Positions 31,781-41,592 of a stretch of 52,132 nt of DNA are shown piece by piece (within the stretch, counting starts at the first letter, position 1; every line of letters starts with the position of its first letter). Made by a program: the position numbers and the translations under genes. The notes under the pieces are model-generated. The model had not been told where the DNA came from. It saw nothing but the letters and a program-made list of their open reading frames with translations, and did not search any database. Origin of the DNA: Anaerolineales bacterium (GTDB taxonomy: Bacteria > Chloroflexota > Anaerolineae > Anaerolineales > Villigracilaceae). Location of the stretch: NCBI GenBank assembly GCA_014379595.1, contig JACMLM010000070.1:1-52132 (forward strand). The letters are read 5' to 3'.

Positions 31781-34192
31781 ATGAAGTCGCATGTGCAGGT
31801 GGTCATTATCGGCGGTGGGATCGTAGGCACGAGTGTTCTCTATCATCTTGTGAAATTCGGCTGGAGGGATATTTTATTAATTGAGCGCAGCGAATTAACC
31901 TCAGGTTCTACTTGGCATGCAGCAGGCGGATTCCACGCACAGAACGATGACCCAACCATTGCTGGACTTCAAGGTTACACCATAAGACTTTATAAAGAGA
32001 TCGAAGCCGAGAGCGGACAAAACATCGGTATGCACATGACGGGCGGAGTCAGCCTCGCGACCACGCCTGAAAGATGGGAAATGCTCAAGGTGGAAAAATC
32101 ACGCTTTGAAACAATGAATATGGAAACACATCTCATCACGCCACAAGAGATTAAAGAAATGTGCCCAATCGTAGATTTGACAAACGTCATCGGCGGTTTA
32201 TATGATGAATTTGAAGGCTACATGGATCCGCATGGGACCACGCACGCGTATGCAGGTGCGGCACGTAAACGTGGCGGCGAAATTGTCTTGAATAATCGTG
32301 TGCTTGAATTGAATCAATTAGCAAATGGTGAGTGGTCAGTAGTGACTGAACGGGGAACGGTGATCGCTGAACATGTTGTTAACGCCGCTGGGTTATGGGC
32401 GCGTAAAGTGGGAAATATGGTTGGGATTAATTTACCTGTCACGCCGATGCAACATCATTATCTTGTCACCGAAGATATTCCTGAACTTGTTAAATTGGAT
32501 AAAGAGATTATCTCTGTCACAGACCTTGAAGGCTTCACCTATCTTCAACCTGACCGAAAAGGCGTATTGCTCGGAGTCTATGAACAGAATCCGCGCCATT
32601 GGAAAACTGAAGGCGCAGATTGGGATTATGACATGAGTCTACTTCCAACTGATATTGACCGTATCAGCCCTGAACTTGAAATTGGCTTCAATCGTTTTCC
32701 TATTTTACAAAATGTTGGGATTCGCAAATGGGTCAATGGTGCTTTTACATTTACACCAGATGGAAATCCGCTGGTTGGACCTGTGCCTGGGATAAAAAAT
32801 TATTGGGTCGCATGTGGATGTATGGGCGGTTTTTCTCAAGGTGGTGCCATCGGATTAACGCTCGCCAATTGGATGATTCATGGTGACCCAGGTCATGACA
32901 TCTTCGGCATGGACATTGCTCGTTATGGAAATTTTGCATCCGAAGATTCTTATCTCAAAGCAAAGACAGCACAATTCTACGCACGTCGTTTTGTGATCTC
33001 GTATCCGAATGAAGAGTTACCTGCAGGTCGTCCGTTGAAAGTTTCACCCAATTATGAGGCTTTGAAAAATGCTGGCGCATTATATGGAGTCACATGGGGA
33101 ATGGAGACTCCGCAATACTTTACACCGAATCAACCGAATTTCATTGAGAAGCCCACGCTGCGGCATTCAAATGCGTTTGATTTTGTAGCAGCAGAAGTGA
33201 GGTCAACACGTGAAGCGGCGGGGATGTTTGAAAGCGCAATCTATGCAAGATATGAAGTTTCAGGTGCTGGCGCAGAGAAGTGGTTGGATCATTTGGTGGC
33301 ATCCAAACTTCCAAAGATTGGACGAATCAAACTCGCGCCGATGTTGAATCAAAATGGCAAATTGATGGGCGACCTCACCATCAGCCGACTCGCCGAAGAT
33401 CGTTTCTGGATCATCGGCTCGTATTATTTACAGGAATGGCACATGCGCTGGTTTAATGAAAATCTTCCATCAAGTGGAGTAACGATCAAAAACCTTTCCG
33501 ATGACTGGATGGGATTTGCATTATCAGGTCCAAACTCACGAAAAATTATTTTGCAACTTGTACATGTAGATATGTCTAACGAAACATTTCCATTTTTATC
33601 CTGCTGTGAAATGGAAGTTGTCTCTGCAAATGCAATGGTTGCACGCATTTCATTGACAGGTGAGCTAGGATATGAAATCAATGTTCCTGTGAGTTATCAA
33701 GCAACTTTATATAATGCATTAATGAAAGCAGGCAAAGATTTGAAGTTGGTCAATATTGGAAATCGCGCATTAGACAGTCTACGACTCGAAAAGAGTTATG
33801 GCATTTGGAATGCAGAATTTACTCAAGGATATACACCTGAGATGTCTTATCTCAAAGATTTTATTGCTTTTGATAAAGGCGATTTCATTGGGCGACAAGC
33901 TGTATTGAAAGAAAAAGAAACAGGTGCAGCACAAGCTTTAGTTACTTTGCAAGTAGACTCAACCGATGCAGATGCTCCTGTTTATGCACCAGTCAAACAT
34001 AATGGGAAAGTTGTTGGCTTTATCACTTCCTCTGCTTATGGACATTACGTTAAACAAAGTTTATCGTTGGCATACATTGATAAAGAATTTGTCAATTCTG
34101 ATTTAACGGTGGATGTAATTGGCGAAGCGAAGAATGCGATTGTCTTGAAAGAGCCTGCTTACGATCCCAAAGGCGAAAGAATGAGAATGTAG
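31781..34192 (+). CDS. Dimethylglycine/sarcosine dehydrogenase-like FAD protein with GcvT-type folate domain
   Basis: 803 aa. The N-terminal DAO-type oxidoreductase domain (about 1-370) has GGGIVGTSVLYHL (11-23) and STWHAAGG (43-50), where the His aligns with the covalent-FAD histidine of dimethylglycine dehydrogenase. A linker domain follows (about 370-430), then GcvT aminomethyltransferase-like N and C domains (about 440-800) with GLDEL-like GELGYEINVP and SLRLEKSYGIW. It is predicted to demethylate a methylated glycine or related amine with transfer of formaldehyde to tetrahydrofolate. AGGAG precedes the ATG. A palindromic repeat separates it from the next gene. Confidence 0.88.
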   Translation: MKSHVQVVIIGGGIVGTSVLYHLVKFGWRDILLIERSELTSGSTWHAAGGFHAQNDDPTIAGLQGYTIRLYKEIEAESGQNIGMHMTGGVSLATTPERWEMLKVEKSRFETMNMETHLITPQEIKEMCPIVDLTNVIGGLYDEFEGYMDPHGTTHAYAGAARKRGGEIVLNNRVLELNQLANGEWSVVTERGTVIAEHVVNAAGLWARKVGNMVGINLPVTPMQHHYLVTEDIPELVKLDKEIISVTDLEGFTYLQPDRKGVLLGVYEQNPRHWKTEGADWDYDMSLLPTDIDRISPELEIGFNRFPILQNVGIRKWVNGAFTFTPDGNPLVGPVPGIKNYWVACGCMGGFSQGGAIGLTLANWMIHGDPGHDIFGMDIARYGNFASEDSYLKAKTAQFYARRFVISYPNEELPAGRPLKVSPNYEALKNAGALYGVTWGMETPQYFTPNQPNFIEKPTLRHSNAFDFVAAEVRSTREAAGMFESAIYARYEVSGAGAEKWLDHLVASKLPKIGRIKLAPMLNQNGKLMGDLTISRLAEDRFWIIGSYYLQEWHMRWFNENLPSSGVTIKNLSDDWMGFALSGPNSRKIILQLVHVDMSNETFPFLSCCEMEVVSANAMVARISLTGELGYEINVPVSYQATLYNALMKAGKDLKLVNIGNRALDSLRLEKSYGIWNAEFTQGYTPEMSYLKDFIAFDKGDFIGRQAVLKEKETGAAQALVTLQVDSTDADAPVYAPVKHNGKVVGFITSSAYGHYVKQSLSLAYIDKEFVNSDLTVDVIGEAKNAIVLKEPAYDPKGERMRM

Positions 34193-34198
34193 GAATCC

Positions 34199-34341
34199 CG
34201 GTGGTTGAGTAGGACGAGTGCTCTTCTCGTCCGTATCGAAACTACCAGTGAATAGAATACTTTTTGTAACAAGAAAAATCTCTTTAATTGGTGGTTTCGA
34301 TACGCCCTTCGCAAAGAACGCTCAGGGCTACTCAACCACCG
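34199..34341. repeat. Palindromic repeat element, family B (GGTGGTYGAGTAG type)
   Basis: Terminal arms GGTGGTTGAGTAG (34200-34212) and CTACTCAACCACC (34328-34340) are exact complements. Internal arms CGTATCGAAACTACC and GGTGGTTTCGATACG form a second near-perfect pair, and GGACGAG pairs with CTCGTCC. The AT-rich centre contains a TACTTTTTGTAAC-type segment. The same architecture occurs at 45481-45617, and a half-size copy at 49596-49645. No coding capacity; MITE-like. Confidence 0.85.
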
Positions 34342-34369
34342 AGTTGCTTTATAAATTTTAGGATATTTT

Positions 34370-36379
34370 ATGACCCCATACCAAACCAAAGTCCTCTACA
34401 ACGTTCGTATCACCATGCGCGACGGGATCGAACTCTCTGCCAATCTCTTCATGCCGATTCCCAAAGTAGATGGTGAGAAATTCCCTGTCATCCTCGAAAT
34501 GATCCCCTATCGCAAAGATGACTGGCGTTATGTCACCGATCATCAGCGCATGACCTATTTTGCCGAGCGCGGATTTGCCTGCTGTCGACTCGATATTCGC
34601 GGAACAGGAAGTAGTCAAGGCATTGCACATGATGAATACACAGCCGAAGAAACACAAGATGGATATGAAACAGTTGAATGGCTCGCATCACAAGATTGGT
34701 GTAATGGAAATGTAGGTATGTGGGGCATGAGTTATGGTGGCTTCACGTCTATTCAAGTTGCAAAACTTCAACCGCCGCATCTTAAAGCAATTGTCGCAGT
34801 CTATGCAACCGATGATCGTTATATCGAAGATTCACATTACATGGGTGGATGTAAAACTGCAAGTGAATGGGCGCAGTATGCTGTTAGTCAAGTGGGGTCG
34901 AATGCAATGCCTCCAAAGGCAGAATATGTTCGGGATGACTGGGCAGCTCAATGGAAAGAAAGACTCGAGAACACTCCGTTGTGGCTGTCGCATTGGTTGC
35001 GTCATCAAACTGATAGTGCGTATTGGCGCGTCGGTTCGCTGAATCCTGATTATGAAAAAATAACTTGCGCGTTGTATAGCATTGGCGGTTGGATGGATAG
35101 TTATGTCAACGCCGCAGTGCGTATGCACGAAAAATGTATCAACGCGCCGCGCAGATGTTTGATCGGAAATTGGAATCATCAAATGCCCGATTATGCGTAT
35201 CCAGGTCCGAACCTTGATTACTTGCATGAGATGACGCGTTTCTTTGATTATTGGTTAAAAAATATTGATAACAGCATCATGAACGAACCTGCGTTTACTT
35301 TTATGCGCCGCGAATACACCGTGCCCGAAGCATTTCCTGCGATGATGAATGGTGAATGGTGTAGTGCGGATGTCTACCCGTTGACATCGACTCAACTTAA
35401 AGAGTTTTATCTTGGCGATAAAAATTTATCTACTCAACAAGCAGACGCTTCTTTCTCCGACCATTATTTGAATCGACCAACTCATGGCACTGCTTCCTCT
35501 TATTGCTGGGGTGCTGGCGCGTCACCGAACGGACTCTTCCGAGATTTGCGTCCTGATGAATCTGTCATTCCCGTTTATACAAGCGAGCCATTAACTGAAT
35601 CACTTGATTTCATGGGAATGCCTGAAGCCGTTTTATACTTAAGTTCATCTGCTTCTGTTTCATACGCCGTCGTGCGTCTAACAGATGTTGCACCCGATGG
35701 AACCTCCGCACAAGTGACCGCTGGCATTTTGAATCTCACTCATCGCAACAGCCACACCAACCCCGAAGCATTGACTCCAAATGAAGTGTACGAAGTCAAA
35801 ATACAAATGCGAGCTACAGCTTATCGCTTTTTACCAGGTCATCGAGTTCGTTTGACCATTTCAAGCACATATTGGCCTCTTATTTTTCCATCGCCATATA
35901 AAGCGGATAATTATTTACATCGCGGCGGAAAACATTCTTCGCGATTGATTCTGCCAGTTGTGAATCAAGAATCGCTTCTGATTCCAAATTTCAAAACCAC
36001 GCCCCCTGACATGATTCAGATGGGCGAAAGCATTTCCGATGTGCCCGAATGGAAAATTGAAGAAGATGTGATTGCAGGTTCTGTGACTGTCAAATCCTAC
36101 GGCGGTGACCGATCTACATTGCCTGATGGAACAGTCATTACCACCTCTGAAAGAATTCAAATGACAGCCTATCATCAAGACCCTGCTCATGCGCAGTTTT
36201 TCAACGATATTAACTATCACCTCATCGAGCATGGACAAGACATTCACATCCAATCTACTGGCACAGTCCGCACCACGGAAACAGACTTTCATTTGGATAT
36301 TCAATTGGTCGTGAAGTTAAATGGAAATATGTTTTTTCAAAAGTCTTGGTTGGAAAGTATTAAGAGGGAGTTGGTTTAA
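34370..36379 (+). CDS. CocE/NonD family hydrolase (X-Pro dipeptidyl-peptidase S15 fold)
   Basis: 669 aa, no signal peptide, so cytoplasmic. The N-terminal alpha/beta-hydrolase domain opens with the VRITMRDGIELSANLFMP segment typical of the family, carries RLDIRGTGSSQG, and has the nucleophile in GMSYGG (Ser121). The C-terminal jelly-roll domain (about 420-590, with HRNSHTNPEALTPNEVYEV and LPGHRVRLTISSTYWP) matches PepX-C. These enzymes cleave esters or Pro-containing peptides; the exact substrate is unknown. It probably continues the transcript of the dehydrogenase, with a family B repeat between. Confidence 0.9.
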   Translation: MTPYQTKVLYNVRITMRDGIELSANLFMPIPKVDGEKFPVILEMIPYRKDDWRYVTDHQRMTYFAERGFACCRLDIRGTGSSQGIAHDEYTAEETQDGYETVEWLASQDWCNGNVGMWGMSYGGFTSIQVAKLQPPHLKAIVAVYATDDRYIEDSHYMGGCKTASEWAQYAVSQVGSNAMPPKAEYVRDDWAAQWKERLENTPLWLSHWLRHQTDSAYWRVGSLNPDYEKITCALYSIGGWMDSYVNAAVRMHEKCINAPRRCLIGNWNHQMPDYAYPGPNLDYLHEMTRFFDYWLKNIDNSIMNEPAFTFMRREYTVPEAFPAMMNGEWCSADVYPLTSTQLKEFYLGDKNLSTQQADASFSDHYLNRPTHGTASSYCWGAGASPNGLFRDLRPDESVIPVYTSEPLTESLDFMGMPEAVLYLSSSASVSYAVVRLTDVAPDGTSAQVTAGILNLTHRNSHTNPEALTPNEVYEVKIQMRATAYRFLPGHRVRLTISSTYWPLIFPSPYKADNYLHRGGKHSSRLILPVVNQESLLIPNFKTTPPDMIQMGESISDVPEWKIEEDVIAGSVTVKSYGGDRSTLPDGTVITTSERIQMTAYHQDPAHAQFFNDINYHLIEHGQDIHIQSTGTVRTTETDFHLDIQLVVKLNGNMFFQKSWLESIKRELV

Positions 36380-36423
36380 TAATAAAATCATCACTCCTAT
36401 GGCAGGTCACCCTTACTCTTTTT

Positions 36424-36945
36424 TCAAAAATTATAGAATCCATCAAGGACTGTATAGGCACCCCACACGACAAAGATAACACCACAACAAAATAGAAAAA
36501 ATGGTATCTCAATCTTCGAAACATTCAACTGATTTTTGTTTTTTACATATCCTAGCAAAAACACGAAGATACCAAGTGCAATTAATGAGAAACCTTGAGC
36601 AATGTGTGTGGCAAGTCGTTCTACTAAAAAAATTTCGGTGTAGTTATCAGTAATTAAATTTTGTGTAAATCTGATAAATCCAAACTCAGTTACGCTACTT
36701 GCAAGAAAAAGCAAACCAGCTATAAATATGACAATAGAATATAAATTGATGCTTTTCTTACGAATTACAAGAACTGCTGAAATACAAAGCAAGGTTATGG
36801 AAAGTATTAATGGCACAACATAGACTAAATCAAAATATGCAAGTGCTCCTATTGAACTAAATGGTAGAACAATAAAAAGTAATCCAAGCATACAAAGTAT
36901 TAATAGGACTTTTCCCACACTGGTTCCTTTAGTAATTGTACTCAT
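36424..36945 (-). CDS. Small multi-pass membrane protein, unknown function
   Basis: 173 aa with about five hydrophobic helices (approximately 12-32, 38-58, 67-85, 112-132, 146-166). A good AAGGTG site precedes the ATG at 36945. No family is recognised. It follows the GNAT gene on the same strand with a 16-bp gap. The coding region is more AT-rich than the genes on its right, which may indicate separate origin. Confidence 0.65.
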   Translation of the reverse strand: MSTITKGTSVGKVLLILCMLGLLFIVLPFSSIGALAYFDLVYVVPLILSITLLCISAVLVIRKKSINLYSIVIFIAGLLFLASSVTEFGFIRFTQNLITDNYTEIFLVERLATHIAQGFSLIALGIFVFLLGYVKNKNQLNVSKIEIPFFLFCCGVIFVVWGAYTVLDGFYNF

Positions 36946-36961
36946 AAAATCACCTTATGTT

Positions 36962-37885
36962 TTATACAACAGGTTTGCGATAGAGCGTATGACGTTTCGT
37001 CACACGAAATCCACAATCTTCATAGACTCGTGTGGCACCACTGATGTTTTCGCTATCGGCGCCGAGCACGGATTCGGTCATATCCTGCTCTTTTTGCAAA
37101 CGTAAACTGCGCACAATGAGCGCGCGAGCAAGTCCGCGCTTTCGCCATGGGCGGCGCACGCTGATAAATTCTGTGAAACCACGCTTGCGGTTATATTTTT
37201 CATTTTCCGCTGGGTTGATGAACGTACGCACTTGTCCAGCAATCTCATTCGTGTTTATATCCCATGCAATTTGCCACAGTTGAGGTTGAAAGATGTTCTT
37301 GTCGCCAAGCCAGGCTTGATGATCTTCTTCAGTTGGTTCTGAGTAACCCCAGTGATCGCGAAAGGCTTCCACGTCTGCATCCCATATAGCTCGGTAATGT
37401 TCGGGCAAAACTGGACGGACTTCCAGCCCATCAGGCATTGGAAAATCTGAAATGTTTTCCAGATCAGGTCGCATCATTTCGACAACATAACGTATGGGCT
37501 TATAGTTATTTTTCTCTACCAGCGCGGCAAGACCAATGTTCCCGTCAGTGACGAAACTCTCAAACAAGCCTGACTCCATAGCAGCGTGCGAATCAGCAAT
37601 GACCCGCATGCGGTTTTCGATCCAACGAAACATGCTTGTGCCTATGCCTTTGCGGCGCCATGCAGGCACTAAGAAGCCGGTCGAACCATAAATGCGTGGT
37701 CCGTTTTCCTCCTGCCGCCAAAACCCGCGTGAATAACCGATGACTTCATCATTCACTTCGGCAAAAAGCATATCTTGATATGGGTCAGAGTTAACGAGAT
37801 GGGAATATCCATTGGCAACATCCTCCACCGTATCCACGCGTTCGATCTTGTCCGCTTCGGCGCTGGCAGCGACGACAGTCACCAT
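36962..37885 (-). CDS. Tandem-GNAT N-acetyltransferase
   Basis: At least 307 aa with two GNAT folds. The first has VPAWRRKGIGTSMFRWIE (about 73-90); the second has VRRPWRKRGLARALIVRSL (about 244-262) and a final GATRVYEDCGFRV. This double arrangement resembles mycothiol-synthase-like acetyltransferases; the substrate is unknown. The first ATG (37885) lacks a ribosome binding site, and family-like sequence continues upstream in frame (ending IEGLAFRHFRSAEDYPKM) to a TAG at 37990. A GAGGAG site lies right after that stop, but only ATT/ATA codons follow it, so the true start is probably non-standard near 37978-37981 (or a sequence error is present). Confidence 0.85.
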   Translation of the reverse strand: MVTVVAASAEADKIERVDTVEDVANGYSHLVNSDPYQDMLFAEVNDEVIGYSRGFWRQEENGPRIYGSTGFLVPAWRRKGIGTSMFRWIENRMRVIADSHAAMESGLFESFVTDGNIGLAALVEKNNYKPIRYVVEMMRPDLENISDFPMPDGLEVRPVLPEHYRAIWDADVEAFRDHWGYSEPTEEDHQAWLGDKNIFQPQLWQIAWDINTNEIAGQVRTFINPAENEKYNRKRGFTEFISVRRPWRKRGLARALIVRSLRLQKEQDMTESVLGADSENISGATRVYEDCGFRVTKRHTLYRKPVV

Positions 37886-38016
37886 TTTGGGGTAATCTTC
37901 CGCACTGCGAAAATGCCGGAATGCAAGACCTTCAATCGCAGGTGCGTCGGGGATGTCAATGAAATCCGTTGTATTTATAATACTCCTCTATGTTTTCGGT
38001 CACGCCAATACCGAGA

Positions 38017-41000
38017 TTATGCTTCATTGGAAGCGAAGGCGATGGCTTGATCCATATTCATTGCCGCGCCAGTCTTCTGTGCCTTGGCAAATTCATCTAC
38101 ACCCAATGCAGATTGCATCATCTCACGATTTCGTTCCACTTCAACGCGGTCGGCAGGCCACCACGCGCCGCCTGTGATCTTCAATACAGACTCTGCCGCG
38201 CTGAGCATGATCGTTCCCCATTCGGTTTGTCCTTGCCGCGCTTTCAAACCAGCCAGCCCAGCCAGACATTCAGCGATTCCACGCCGATTACCCAAGCGTC
38301 GGAACATCGTCAGGCTTTTTCTAAATTGGGATTCCGCACGCTCGAAATCTTCTTCGTATTGGTCGATATATCCCAGCGTGTGGATGAGGCGGGCGAGGTC
38401 GCCCTTGTCGTCTATACTGCGCAGCAAGGCCTCGCTCTGTTCGTAATATGTTCGCGCCCTATCATATTGGCCCTGTGTACGGGCCACCTCGCCCAGGTTG
38501 TTAAGGGCGAATGACAGGAGCCAGCTATCGCCCGTAACACGGGCTTCGGCTTGTGCCTGTTCGAGCCAGGCGCGCGCCTGTTCGGGGTTTCCAAGACCGA
38601 GTTCCGCATTCCCGAGATGTACTAGTGTAAAGACATGGAAAAAAGGCTGGTTCGCTTCTTCGAATATCGTTCGGGCGGCCTCCAGAAAAGGCAGCGCGTC
38701 GCTATCCCGACCCATATTGATTAAAGCTATGCCGTTAGCCAGGAGTACAGGAGCCATCCATTGCTTGTTTTCCACGCTTTGCCAGATCCCCAGACTTTCC
38801 TGTAGATGTGCGAGGCCAATCTGTTGTTCACCCTGCCATATCGCCAGCAATCCGTTGGCTTGGAGCGCCAACGCACGCGCGGGACCGGCGGTCTTCAACT
38901 CTGAAGAGGCCATGATGCGTTCTGCCCACAGGCGACCCTCACTAAAGTAGCCGCGCCGGTACCAAAACCAGGTTAGCGCAAAGACGAGAGTTGCCATTAA
39001 CTCGGCGCTGTGCGGATCAACCAGACTCCAAGTCAATGTAGCTCGAACGTTGTCATGTTCTTGTTCAAGCCAGTTCAACCAGTAGAGAGCTTTCGCTGAG
39101 TAGAGTTCGAGCAGAACTTGGTTAGCGATGAGTTTCGCAAAATACCCGGCGTGCTGTCTCTGCAACACTTCCATTTCACCGCTCTCTGCAAGTCGTTCAA
39201 GAGCATAGGTGCGGATCGTCTCCAACATTCCAAAGCGTGACTCGCCATCGGCTATATCTTCCTGTCGCAGGAGGCTGTTATTTACAAGCGATGTAAGACT
39301 TTCGAGAATATCGAGCCTGCCATCTTGATTGCACACCGCTTCGGCGGCTTCGAGCGTAAATCCACCGACAAACACACTAAGACGGGCGTATAAAGTTTTT
39401 TCGTCAGCGTTTAAAAGTTCGTAACTCCATTCGAGTGTGTTGCGGAGAGTTTGATGCCGGGCTGGGAGATCGCGCGCGCCGCCTGTAAGTAATTTAAGTT
39501 TGTCATCCAGGCGAGTCAGGATCGCCTGCGGCTGGAGAAGTTTGACGCGTGCGGCGGCAAGCTCCAAGGCAAGCGGCAGCCCATCGAGACGGCGGCAGAT
39601 TTCCGCTACGGCAGAGGCGTTGTCTTTCGTCAAAGCAAAGTTGGGATGAACTGCCTGTGCGCGTCCAACGAACAGGAGTACTGATTCGTTTCCAATTAAA
39701 TTTTCCACCGTCAATTCATTTTCGGTTTGGGGGAGTTCCAATGGCGGGACAGGAAAGGCGCGCTCGCCATGCAAGTTAAGTGCAATGCGACTGCTGGTGA
39801 TGATCTTCAACTGTGGGGCGGCGGCAAGCAGATCAGCTACAATGGGCGCGGCGGAAACCAATTGTTCAAAATTATCCAATACCAACAACATGCGTTTATC
39901 GCGCAGATAGTCTTTTACGTTCTCGAGCAGAAGGCGACCGCCTTCACGAACTTCAAGCTGTTGAGCAACTCGGGAGATGAATTGGTTGGCATCCGTATCA
40001 TCAGCTAACGGAACGAAGTAGACACCGTTTGAGAATTGATCGAGCAATTCCTGTGCAACTTGTAAGCTCAGACGAGTCTTGCCGGTGCCACCGGGTCCTA
40101 GCAATGTAACCAGATGCGTGTCTGCACCTAGCAACAATTCTTTGATCGCAGCGATTTGCGCAGTGCGCCCGATAAATGGAGTTGGTTGCGCAGGCAGTTT
40201 ATGTTTCGGTTTCTTTGGCTTCGGCGTACCGGGTGAGTCTGTGTCGGATTGATTTTCGTCGTAGAGTAACTCAACATTCGCTGGCAAAGGCAACTTGAAA
40301 ATTGCGGCGTAGCGTTTGAGATTGGCAGTAGCATAGATCAACCCTGCCAAACGTTGTTCATCCGGTTGACCCGCTTTGTGGGTGTAACTCAATCCAGCGG
40401 CAACACCTGCTAACCAGTATTGCCCCCATAAATCATCGTGCAAACTTGGATGATTCTCTTGAACCCATGTAGCAAATGCATTTCGCGCCGATTCAAAGAC
40501 AGCGCTGACTCCAGACATTTCTATTGGCACCTTATGCGGGTCAGGGATATCGGCCACCGCCATCAACGTGAGAAAGTTGATGCATTTTGCGAATGAGACT
40601 TGCGACATCGCGTGCATCAAATAGGATATTTCCAAATAGCGCTGATCATACAAGAGCGGCATTTGATCCTTGAAAAGTGCAAAGTCAATCAAATAGTAGC
40701 CTTCAAGAGATTCTTTGTCGTCGGAAAATTTGACCAATATATTATTGGTATTCAAGTCGCCATGAATGAATCCAGTTGCAACATCCATGGAACGAACCTT
40801 GCCCCATTGTTCAGGTTTGCGCGCATAAAGTAGTGGATTGGGAAACACATGTCCACTGATGAGCAAGCCTGCGATATCTGGATTGACGTGGCAAGTCTCT
40901 TGCAGAAAGCGTTCGATATTCCCACCAGCATCAAGGCGAAAGCCAAGCCATTTTTCCAATACTTTTTGTGGATGAACGGCTTGTTCGAATGTGTGAGCGC

Positions 41001-41457
41001 TATTCCACTCTGAAAGTAAAACAGTATTTGTTTTTGTAAAAATCGTTTTGAGCTGATTTTGTCGTTCGTATTTGGAAAGGGGGAGATACTTGAGCAGAGA
41101 TTGACCAGCAATACGATAAAAGATGGCAATCGCGCCCTCATGTTCAACGCGATCAAAAACTAATTCAGCAATGTGATCTCGGGCAAACTCAGCCGTGGAC
41201 TTGCTTATCACGGTGTTGTGCCGTGTGACCTCATCCGATTTCGCTGCCTTGCCCTTGCGATCCAGTTTTAGGATGGAATGCTCAACTCGTTTCGTTTCAT
41301 TTGACGAAACACTGACAAGATACACGACTGCCCCTGACCAACCGCCAACCAATAGTTGAAGCGGAGCGACTGCTATATTGTATTTATCCTGTGCCAGACG
41401 AATGATGTGCTGGTATTCTTCCGGTAGAGATTGAAAATCAGTGGTCAGTTCGGGCAT
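38017..41457 (-). CDS. Kinase-like (APH/TCAD9-type) - STAND/NB-ARC ATPase - TPR protein
   Basis: 1146 aa in three parts. Residues 1-385 resemble an aminoglycoside-phosphotransferase-type kinase fold: glycine-rich VGGWSGAVVYLV (37-48), Lys64, catalytic loop HGDLNTNN (232-239) and DFA (258-260), so an active kinase site is possible. A Pro/Lys linker follows. The AAA/STAND NTPase has GPGGTGKT (454-461), LLVLDNFEQL and GLPLALELAAA, then a helical region and about eight TPR-like repeats from about 740 to 1100. No DNA-binding domain is seen, unlike AfsR/MalT regulators. The kinase-like part resembles the 'ternary complex associated' domains of predicted NTPase conflict systems. GAGG precedes the ATG. 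Confidence 0.85.
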   Translation of the reverse strand: MPELTTDFQSLPEEYQHIIRLAQDKYNIAVAPLQLLVGGWSGAVVYLVSVSSNETKRVEHSILKLDRKGKAAKSDEVTRHNTVISKSTAEFARDHIAELVFDRVEHEGAIAIFYRIAGQSLLKYLPLSKYERQNQLKTIFTKTNTVLLSEWNSAHTFEQAVHPQKVLEKWLGFRLDAGGNIERFLQETCHVNPDIAGLLISGHVFPNPLLYARKPEQWGKVRSMDVATGFIHGDLNTNNILVKFSDDKESLEGYYLIDFALFKDQMPLLYDQRYLEISYLMHAMSQVSFAKCINFLTLMAVADIPDPHKVPIEMSGVSAVFESARNAFATWVQENHPSLHDDLWGQYWLAGVAAGLSYTHKAGQPDEQRLAGLIYATANLKRYAAIFKLPLPANVELLYDENQSDTDSPGTPKPKKPKHKLPAQPTPFIGRTAQIAAIKELLLGADTHLVTLLGPGGTGKTRLSLQVAQELLDQFSNGVYFVPLADDTDANQFISRVAQQLEVREGGRLLLENVKDYLRDKRMLLVLDNFEQLVSAAPIVADLLAAAPQLKIITSSRIALNLHGERAFPVPPLELPQTENELTVENLIGNESVLLFVGRAQAVHPNFALTKDNASAVAEICRRLDGLPLALELAAARVKLLQPQAILTRLDDKLKLLTGGARDLPARHQTLRNTLEWSYELLNADEKTLYARLSVFVGGFTLEAAEAVCNQDGRLDILESLTSLVNNSLLRQEDIADGESRFGMLETIRTYALERLAESGEMEVLQRQHAGYFAKLIANQVLLELYSAKALYWLNWLEQEHDNVRATLTWSLVDPHSAELMATLVFALTWFWYRRGYFSEGRLWAERIMASSELKTAGPARALALQANGLLAIWQGEQQIGLAHLQESLGIWQSVENKQWMAPVLLANGIALINMGRDSDALPFLEAARTIFEEANQPFFHVFTLVHLGNAELGLGNPEQARAWLEQAQAEARVTGDSWLLSFALNNLGEVARTQGQYDRARTYYEQSEALLRSIDDKGDLARLIHTLGYIDQYEEDFERAESQFRKSLTMFRRLGNRRGIAECLAGLAGLKARQGQTEWGTIMLSAAESVLKITGGAWWPADRVEVERNREMMQSALGVDEFAKAQKTGAAMNMDQAIAFASNEA

Positions 41458-41508
41458 TGTATCTGCCTCTTTAAAATCTATGGGTTGAGTTCAGTGATTG
41501 AGTAGTAT

Positions 41509-41540
41509 ACCTACACTTTAATTTAATGCAAAGTATAGGT
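41509..41540. promoter_or_regulatory. Near-perfect inverted repeat upstream of the STAND gene
   Basis: ACCTACACTTT (41509-41519) and AAAGTATAGGT (41530-41540) pair with one mismatch. The arm sequence AAAGTATAGGT recurs at 43149-43159, 20 bp upstream of the Nudix gene, and its complement contains TATACT, a possible -10. It may mark a shared promoter or operator for the two transcripts. Confidence 0.4.
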
Positions 41541-41592
41541 TGAGAAATTAGGTGTAGAAATAAAAAGGAGACAATATGTTGTGTCTGCTCTT

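Noticed and set aside
38017-41457. Classical AfsR/LuxR transcription regulator
   Set aside because: No helix-turn-helix or OmpR-type DNA-binding domain is visible at either end; the N-terminus is kinase-like.
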